Program-made: the position numbers and the translations under genes | DNA from: Erythrobacter sp047872805 | GTDB lineage: Bacteria > Pseudomonadota > Alphaproteobacteria > Sphingomonadales > Sphingomonadaceae | Reading direction: 5' to 3' | Length of the DNA stretch: 64,000 bases | NCBI RefSeq assembly: GCF_047872805.1 | Contig: NZ_JBLQUK010000009.1 | Location: forward strand, 1-64,000 | The notes under the pieces: model-generated | The model's database searches: none | What the model was told of the DNA's origin: nothing | What the model saw: the letters and a program-made list of their open reading frames with translations, nothing else | Part shown: in pieces, positions 59,105 to 64,000 of the stretch | How the letters are laid out: each line of letters opens with the position of its first letter | How positions within the stretch are numbered: position 1 is the stretch's first letter

Positions 59105-60499
59105 TCAGACCGAACGCCGGACCAGCCGCAATTTCTCGCGCAGCATCCACCGCCAGGTCAGCAGCAGTGCGGCAAAAGCGAGGCCCGCTGCCAGTCCGAT
59201 CCAGACCCCGGTGCCTTGCAAGGGGGTGAAAAAGCCTAGTCCGATGGCGAGGCCAAAGCCTGGTACCCAATAGCTGAAAATCGCGATCCACATCGGCACC
59301 CGCGTATCCTGAAGCCCGCGCAGGGCGCCCGCCGCAACCGCCTGAACCCCGTCAACCAGTTGGAATGCGGCTGCCAGCACGAGATATTGCAGCGCAAACC
59401 CCACCAGCGCGGCGTTCTTTGCCGCATAAGGATCGACATAGATCGACAGCAGCGCATAGGGCGCGAGCACCATGGTGCTGGCGGTGAGTGCCATGAAGCC
59501 GGTGCCAATCGCCAGCGCGACCCAACCGGCGCGCTTTATGCCGACCGGATCGCGCGCGCCGTAGAAATACCCCACCCGGATCGTCACCGCTTGCCCGACC
59601 CCGAACGGCACCTGAAACGCGAGCGCGGCCAGTTGCAGCGCGACAGTGTGACCGGCAAGCTCGGCCGCGCCAAACCGCCCCATCAGGAACGCCGCCGCGC
59701 CAAAGATTCCGGCCTCCGCCGTGACAGTCAGCGCTATCGGGGTGCCGATGCGGATGATCAGCCAGAACCGCTGCCAATCGGGCCGCCAGAATCGGTAGAA
59801 TATCCGGTAACGCGCCAGCGCCGGGTCGGCGAGGATCACCGCGACATAGACCGCCACGGTGAAAAAGCCGGTGATAATCGTTGCCACCGCCGCGCCGCTC
59901 AGCCCAAGCTCGGGGGCGCCGAAATTGCCAAAGATAAAGGCGTAATTTGCCCCGGCATTCACAAAGATGCCGAGGCCGGTGATCGCCGTGGCGAAAAGCG
60001 GGCGGCCCAAGGCCGAGACATAATTGCGCAGCACACCCGCCAGCAACATCGGGATCAGCGAATAGATGATGACCAGATTGTATTCGCTCGCCAGCGCGAT
60101 GATCGCGGGCTGCTGACCTGTGGCGCGCATGATCGGTTCGAGCAGCAGGCACAGCCCCATCCCGATCACCCCGGTGATCACCGCCAGCCACAATGCCATG
60201 CGCGTTGCGCGCCGGACCGGGCGAAACGAAGGCGAACGCGATCCGATGGCTTCGGCGATCAACGGAGCGACCGCGCCGGTCAGCGCCGTCATCGCCCACA
60301 GCACCAGTCCGAACAGCGCCACCGCCAGCGCCGATGCGGCCAGCGGCTCATCACCCAGCCGGGCAATAAAAATGACGTCCACCGCATAGGTCAACATCTG
60401 CAGCAAATTGGCCGCCGCCAATGGCGCAGCGAGCAGCGCCGTGGCGCGCAGTTCCTGCCCCCAACTGGGCGTTTGAAGAGGTATTGTATCGCGCATCAT
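59105..60499 (-). CDS. MATE family efflux transporter
   Basis: A 464-residue protein with twelve hydrophobic segments and MATE features such as AAPLAAANLLQMLTYAVDVIF and QPVNGVQAVAAGALRGL-like VDGVQAVAAGALRGLQDTRVP. It likely exports cationic or lipophilic compounds with sodium or proton exchange. Its stop lies 59 bp before the CIRCE element, so read-through from it into groESL is possible, as no terminator was found between. Confidence 0.92.
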   Translation of the reverse strand: MMRDTIPLQTPSWGQELRATALLAAPLAAANLLQMLTYAVDVIFIARLGDEPLAASALAVALFGLVLWAMTALTGAVAPLIAEAIGSRSPSFRPVRRATRMALWLAVITGVIGMGLCLLLEPIMRATGQQPAIIALASEYNLVIIYSLIPMLLAGVLRNYVSALGRPLFATAITGLGIFVNAGANYAFIFGNFGAPELGLSGAAVATIITGFFTVAVYVAVILADPALARYRIFYRFWRPDWQRFWLIIRIGTPIALTVTAEAGIFGAAAFLMGRFGAAELAGHTVALQLAALAFQVPFGVGQAVTIRVGYFYGARDPVGIKRAGWVALAIGTGFMALTASTMVLAPYALLSIYVDPYAAKNAALVGFALQYLVLAAAFQLVDGVQAVAAGALRGLQDTRVPMWIAIFSYWVPGFGLAIGLGFFTPLQGTGVWIGLAAGLAFAALLLTWRWMLREKLRLVRRSV

Positions 60500-60611
60500 A
60501 AGTTTCCGCTCGCACGCCGAAACCTGAACTGGCGAGCCGGACCGGATAGGGAAGCGCGCGATTCAAGGAAAGCGGTTTCTTGGCAAGGGCGGAGCAAAAG
60601 GGAGAATCTGC

Positions 60612-60652
60612 TTTATGCAGAGGGTTAAAACCTGCATAAACTCCCTTAAGGG
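60612..60652. promoter_or_regulatory. Operator-like dyad upstream of the 60671 gene
   Basis: TTTATGCAG (60612-60620) and CTGCATAAA (60632-60640) are a perfect 9-bp inverted repeat with 11-bp spacer. CCCTTAAGGG (60643-60652) is a perfect 10-bp palindrome next to it. Together they fill the gap before the GTG at 60671. No regulator gene is adjacent. Confidence 0.45.
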
Positions 60653-60670
60653 TAAATACGGGGGGATTCG

Positions 60671-62002
60671 GTGCAATTGCGTCCGGAACACAGTTCATCA
60701 GACAGGGCCGCTGAAACGGATTCGCTCCGCGCCTTGCGGCTGTTGCCGGGACCACTGCCGGTTGCCGAGCAGGCGGCATTGGCCTCGACACTCCTCTCAG
60801 CCTCTGCCCGTGCAAGCAGAGCAAACAGGGCGCGCGTGCTTGCCGGAGCGGCGGCATTGGTGTTCGCGGTAACGATCCCCGATCTTTCCGCCGGAGCGAT
60901 GGATTCGCCCTATTTGCGCATTGATGTGCGCGAACCGGCCCCAATCCTTCAGCAAAGCATCTGGAGCCCGGCGGCAAAGCCAACTGGCCCGGTCTATGTG
61001 TCGACCATGGCCGCAGAACAGATCGCGCCAAGCTCGCTGACATATGGCAGCCGGACCCGTTTTGCTGGGATGGAGCGCACCGCACCGCTCGGTTTCCTCG
61101 AAACCGGATCGGAACGCTTTGACCTCGCCTTTGCCGGTGTAGCAATGCCAACGCCGCCCGCCTTTACTATCTCTCGCGGACTGCCCGAACAACCCGCGGC
61201 GGCAATTCAGGCCTTCACGCCCGCGCTGCGGGCGCGGCAGGTCGATATTCAGCAAATCACCAGCCTCAGCGGGATTGCGCGAGTCCCTGGACCGGCTCAG
61301 TCCCGTGCGCGGGCAGCATCGGCGGAGGTGCGCGTGCAGCGGGCGCGGCCTGCGCTTGAAGCCGGCTCATCATCGCTGCGCAGTCTGATCGCAGCCAATG
61401 AATCGGTGGCGGCCGCCTTTGCCGGAACGCTGGATGTATCGGGCGATCTGCGCGGTGCGATCCCGCTGGTGCTGGTGCCGGTCCCGACCGCGCCCATTCG
61501 TCAGCAGCAGCGCGCGAATGAACCCGCGAGATCACCTCGCCCCTCACCCGTGCCAGCGCCCGAGAGTGAACGCGCGGCGATTGCCGTGCCAACGTCGGCG
61601 CGCCGCGCATCCGTCAGCGCCAGCAGCGAAGCGCAGGCGGTGCTGAACGCGAAAACCCACCTTGATGCCCGCGTAAACGGCGTGCTGGCTGGCCGCGTCG
61701 ATTTCCGGCAGCTTGACGGGACGATCGCCGTTCGGCTCGGATCGCTGGTCGATCTGTTGCAAGAACGGTTTAGCGCATCAGAGCTGGATCGGCTTGCCTC
61801 GGCAGGCGGTCTCGGTTCCTATATCACCCTGGCTCAGCTTCAGGCGGCGGGCATCCCGATCAGCTATGATCCCGTCTATGACGAGGTTGCGCTGGGGATT
61901 GATTATGACGACGCTCCGCAGGCCGGAAAGGTGCAGGTCGAACAGATCGGAGCGCCGACGATGGGTTCGGACCGCACCCTGATCGACCAGATCCCGCGCT
62001 GA
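60671..62002 (+). CDS. Unrecognised protein with one transmembrane segment
   Basis: A 443-residue protein. The first about 50 residues are polar (RPEHSSSDRAAETDSLRAL), then one hydrophobic segment (VLAGAAALVFAVTIPDL) probably anchors it with the C-terminus outside the cytoplasm. The middle is Ala/Pro/Arg-rich. The last 110 residues (LDARVNGVLAGRVDFRQLDG, AGIPISYDPVYDEVALGIDY) look folded, with no family recognised. GTG start with GGGGGGATTC upstream. Confidence 0.65.
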   Translation: MQLRPEHSSSDRAAETDSLRALRLLPGPLPVAEQAALASTLLSASARASRANRARVLAGAAALVFAVTIPDLSAGAMDSPYLRIDVREPAPILQQSIWSPAAKPTGPVYVSTMAAEQIAPSSLTYGSRTRFAGMERTAPLGFLETGSERFDLAFAGVAMPTPPAFTISRGLPEQPAAAIQAFTPALRARQVDIQQITSLSGIARVPGPAQSRARAASAEVRVQRARPALEAGSSSLRSLIAANESVAAAFAGTLDVSGDLRGAIPLVLVPVPTAPIRQQQRANEPARSPRPSPVPAPESERAAIAVPTSARRASVSASSEAQAVLNAKTHLDARVNGVLAGRVDFRQLDGTIAVRLGSLVDLLQERFSASELDRLASAGGLGSYITLAQLQAAGIPISYDPVYDEVALGIDYDDAPQAGKVQVEQIGAPTMGSDRTLIDQIPR

Positions 62003-62012
62003 GTTCTGGTCG

Positions 62013-62639
62013 CTAGAATCCGAAGCTGCCTCTGAGGCCGTCGATCACATATTGCGTCGCCAGCGCGGCCAGCAGCACGCCCAGCAGGCGGGTGATGACC
62101 GCCTCCACCTTGTCACCGAGCAGCCGGATCAGCGGCCCGGCGGCCACCAACGCAGCGGCGGTGATGATCAGCACCGCGCCCAGCGCAGCGAACACTTCGG
62201 CAGCCTGCGCCGCCGTATCCGCCTCGTTCATCAACAGCATGATCGCGGCAATCGCACCCGGCCCGGCGAGCATCGGCATCGCCATTGGGAAGACCGAGAC
62301 ATCCTCAACCTCGGGATCGGCATTGATCTTGTCGGCGCGTTCGGTGCGGCGCTGGGTGCGTTTTTCAAACACCATCTCGAACGCGATCCAGAACAGCATA
62401 AAGCCTCCGGCAATGCGGAAACTGTCGAGCTGAATATGCAGCGCGCCGAGCAGCTTTTCGCCAAAGAACGCAAAGATCAGCAGGATGACCGCCGCAATCG
62501 CGGTTGCGCGCAGCGCCATGTTCCGCGCCTGAGCCGGGCTCGCATCCTTGGTCAGACCCGCATAGATGGGCGCGCAGCCGGGCGGATCAATCACCACGAA
62601 CAGGGTGATAAAGGCTGAAATGAAGAGTTCGGGCAGCAT
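62013..62639 (-). CDS. MarC family integral membrane protein
   Basis: A 208-residue protein with six hydrophobic segments and MarC features FVVIDPPGCAPIYAGLT and MAMPMLAGPGAIAAIML. The family is named for marC but its transport role is unproven. It converges with the 60671 gene and follows the lipoprotein gene at 12 bp. Confidence 0.9.
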   Translation of the reverse strand: MLPELFISAFITLFVVIDPPGCAPIYAGLTKDASPAQARNMALRATAIAAVILLIFAFFGEKLLGALHIQLDSFRIAGGFMLFWIAFEMVFEKRTQRRTERADKINADPEVEDVSVFPMAMPMLAGPGAIAAIMLLMNEADTAAQAAEVFAALGAVLIITAAALVAAGPLIRLLGDKVEAVITRLLGVLLAALATQYVIDGLRGSFGF

Positions 62640-62651
62640 CGCCGCCCCTCA

Positions 62652-63413
62652 TCACCCTTCGGGCGGGGATGCAAGACTTTCTTCGATACCGTTTACCCAC
62701 GCACCTTCGTAAAAGTAATCGGCGCTGATGGTCCGCGTGCCGTCGGGGCGGTGCTGCCACTGCCAACGCATGGTCCCGTCGCGCGATAGCTGCGCGGCGG
62801 ATGCGCCGTCATCTCCGATGCCGATGGCGGGCGGCGGCGGCACGGTTTCATCGCCGCGCGGGCAGGTGGCAACCAGCCCTTCGATCGAATCGATCGCAGT
62901 CACAACAATATTGCCGTCCTGCCCCTGTTGCTCGACGCGAATCGGCTGCGGATTGTCCAGACCGGCGGCGTGATAGGTCCATTTGTAGCCGCCATTGCCT
63001 TGCCGCGCCCAGGTTGTGACGTAATTGCCGACCTGTCCGTCCTGATCGGCAAACCGCCCCATGCTGAGCGCCAGCTCGCCGTCGCAGCTCATCACAATTG
63101 CTCGCGGATTCCAGGTGGCGGCAATCGGCGCGGTGCGCGCGGAGGGATCGAACAGAGCCGCGCCGCTGCGGCCATGCACCAATGCTCCCGGCGCGGCGGT
63201 GTCGGCGCTGGCGGCGGGCAGGCCGCGTTCTTTTGCGTCGCGGGCATAGGCCACTTCGATGGCGACGATGGTGCTGGGCTGCGCGGCACCCGGCGCAGAG
63301 GCGAGCACGCGGTTGATAAGCTGTGTCGATGGCCCGCGCTGACCCTGACCGGCGCAGGCCGATAGCGTGACAGCCAGTGCCAGACTAGCAAGAACGGTCC
63401 GCGCTTTGCTCAC
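62652..63413 (-). CDS. Lipoprotein, uncharacterised
   Basis: A 253-residue protein with lipoprotein signal MSKARTVLASLALAVTLSAC (lipobox LSAC). The mature part has AARDAKERGLP-like and TWARQGNGGYKWTYHAAG, similar to a group of sphingomonad proteins of unknown role. Its start overlaps the folD stop by four bases (ATGA), suggesting co-transcription folD-lipoprotein-marC. Confidence 0.75.
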   Translation of the reverse strand: MSKARTVLASLALAVTLSACAGQGQRGPSTQLINRVLASAPGAAQPSTIVAIEVAYARDAKERGLPAASADTAAPGALVHGRSGAALFDPSARTAPIAATWNPRAIVMSCDGELALSMGRFADQDGQVGNYVTTWARQGNGGYKWTYHAAGLDNPQPIRVEQQGQDGNIVVTAIDSIEGLVATCPRGDETVPPPPAIGIGDDGASAAQLSRDGTMRWQWQHRPDGTRTISADYFYEGAWVNGIEESLASPPEG

Positions 63414-64000
63414 AATCCCTCCGGCACGGCAAGGCCCGCGTTGCGGAACGCCGCGACCAGAGTGTTGCGCAGCAGCACCGCAATCGTCATCGGGCCGACC
63501 CCGCCGGGCACCGGAGTGATCGCGCCCGCGACCTCGCTCGCCTCGTCAAAGGCAACATCGCCAACGAGCCTGCCCTTTTCGCTGCCCGCCTCCGGGGCGA
63601 GGCGGTTGATGCCGACATCAATCACAGTGGCGCCCTCCTTCAACCAGTCCTTGCGGATCATCTCAGGCCTGCCGACTGCGGCAACCACGATGTCCGCACG
63701 CTTAACGACGCTGGCGAGGTCTTTGGTGCGGCTGTGCGCGATGGTGACGGTAGCGTTGGCGTCGAGCAGCAATTGCGCCATCGGCTTGCCGACGATGTTC
63801 GACCGCCCGATCACCACCGCATCAAGCCCCGACAAATCGCCCAGCCGGTCGGTGAGCAGCATCATACAGCCCAGCGGAGTGCAGGGCACGAAACCCGATT
63901 GTCCCACCGAAAGCCGCCCGGCGTTGATGACGTGAAAGCCGTCGACATCCTTGTCCGGGCTGATCGCGGCGATGATGCTGTGTTCGTCAAGGTGAGCGGG
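63410..64000 (-). CDS. folD: Methylenetetrahydrofolate dehydrogenase/cyclohydrolase FolD (5' end outside window)
   Basis: At least 196 residues of FolD are in the window; the N-terminal part lies beyond position 64000. Readable are PDKDVDGFHVINAG, GRSNIVGKPMAQLL (NADP-binding) and PVPGGVGPMTIAVLL. It oxidises methylene-THF and hydrolyses methenyl-THF in one-carbon metabolism. The open frame continues without stop to the window edge. Confidence 0.95.
   Translation of the reverse strand, partial: PAHLDEHSIIAAISPDKDVDGFHVINAGRLSVGQSGFVPCTPLGCMMLLTDRLGDLSGLDAVVIGRSNIVGKPMAQLLLDANATVTIAHSRTKDLASVVKRADIVVAAVGRPEMIRKDWLKEGATVIDVGINRLAPEAGSEKGRLVGDVAFDEASEVAGAITPVPGGVGPMTIAVLLRNTLVAAFRNAGLAVPEGL

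Noticed and set aside
1..64000. tRNA/rRNA genes, CRISPR arrays, insertion sequences or prophage
   Set aside because: Gaps between genes were read for clover-leaf arms, direct-repeat arrays and transposase frames; none were seen, though small degenerate remnants could be missed by eye.

Overview
This 64 kb window is chromosomal DNA from an alphaproteobacterium, most probably a sphingomonad of the Erythrobacteraceae type. The reasons are: GC-rich third codon positions, a CtrA/DivK cell-cycle pair, an alphaproteobacterial DksA lacking the zinc cysteines, the order lptB-rpoN and prfA-prmC-DUF4167, a CDC48-like AAA ATPase, and REP-like hairpins of a kind common in sphingomonads. No rRNA, tRNA, CRISPR array, prophage or insertion sequence was seen. 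Nearly all of it is dense core genome; the clearest accessory patch is about 55.3-56.95 kb.

Layout. 0-4 kb: a gene-free edge with repeats, an enoyl-reductase/saccharopine-dehydrogenase-like oxidoreductase, and a convergent His-rich ZnuD-like TonB receptor preceded by a Zur-like dyad. 4-8 kb: divK, diverging from a tightly overlapping DUF3572-HAD-RidA-GDPD-GNAT operon. 8-15.3 kb: dksA, a PilZ protein, an oligopeptide-type binding lipoprotein, DUF4112, HNH nuclease, gluQ, HIG1, cobalamin adenosyltransferase and 3-hydroxybutyryl-CoA dehydrogenase. 15.4-25 kb: mutS, malic enzyme maeB, a DUF892 ferritin-like protein, a Tat/lipobox DUF917 protein, trmB and an MscS channel. 25-38.5 kb: ctrA, rpoN, lptB, ppa, hisS, prfA, prmC, DUF4167, lnt, metK and DUF418.

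38.5-44.3 kb: a GbsR/MarR regulator with a membrane protein, each preceded by a related dyad, then a five-gene operon running scoA, HAD-like lipoprotein, scoB, alpha/beta hydrolase, CaiB. 44.3-51 kb: a probable suhB/MmgR-type sRNA, the CDC48-like ATPase, a second MscS channel and polA. 51-55.3 kb: an Ala/Glu-rich lipoprotein, a class A beta-lactamase-like hydrolase, a possible small Cys-rich protein, and a DUF305-LVIVD fusion. 55.3-57 kb: a repeat copy, a decayed TPR gene and a lone HEPN-like protein. 57-64 kb: groES-groEL under a CIRCE element, a MATE transporter, an unrecognised anchored protein, marC, a lipoprotein and folD, which is cut by the window end.

The most unusual non-genic signal is a dispersed intergenic element in three copies (about 195-310, 31052-31152 and, inverted, 55313-55425). 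It carries three alternating GTGTCAA/TTGACAC heptamers with near-fixed geometry: a 9-12 bp inverted repeat around a spacer of exactly 10 nt, and a third arm 48-50 nt away beside the conserved block GTTGGAAAAGTGTCAACCGCG (21 nt, at 210-230 in copy A, which is split here as GTTGGAAAA then GTGTCAACCGCG). Candidate operators were also read ahead of metK, ctrA, the PilZ gene, gluQ (DnaA-box-like cluster) and the protein at 60.7 kb. All function assignments rest on motif reading alone; no database search was run.
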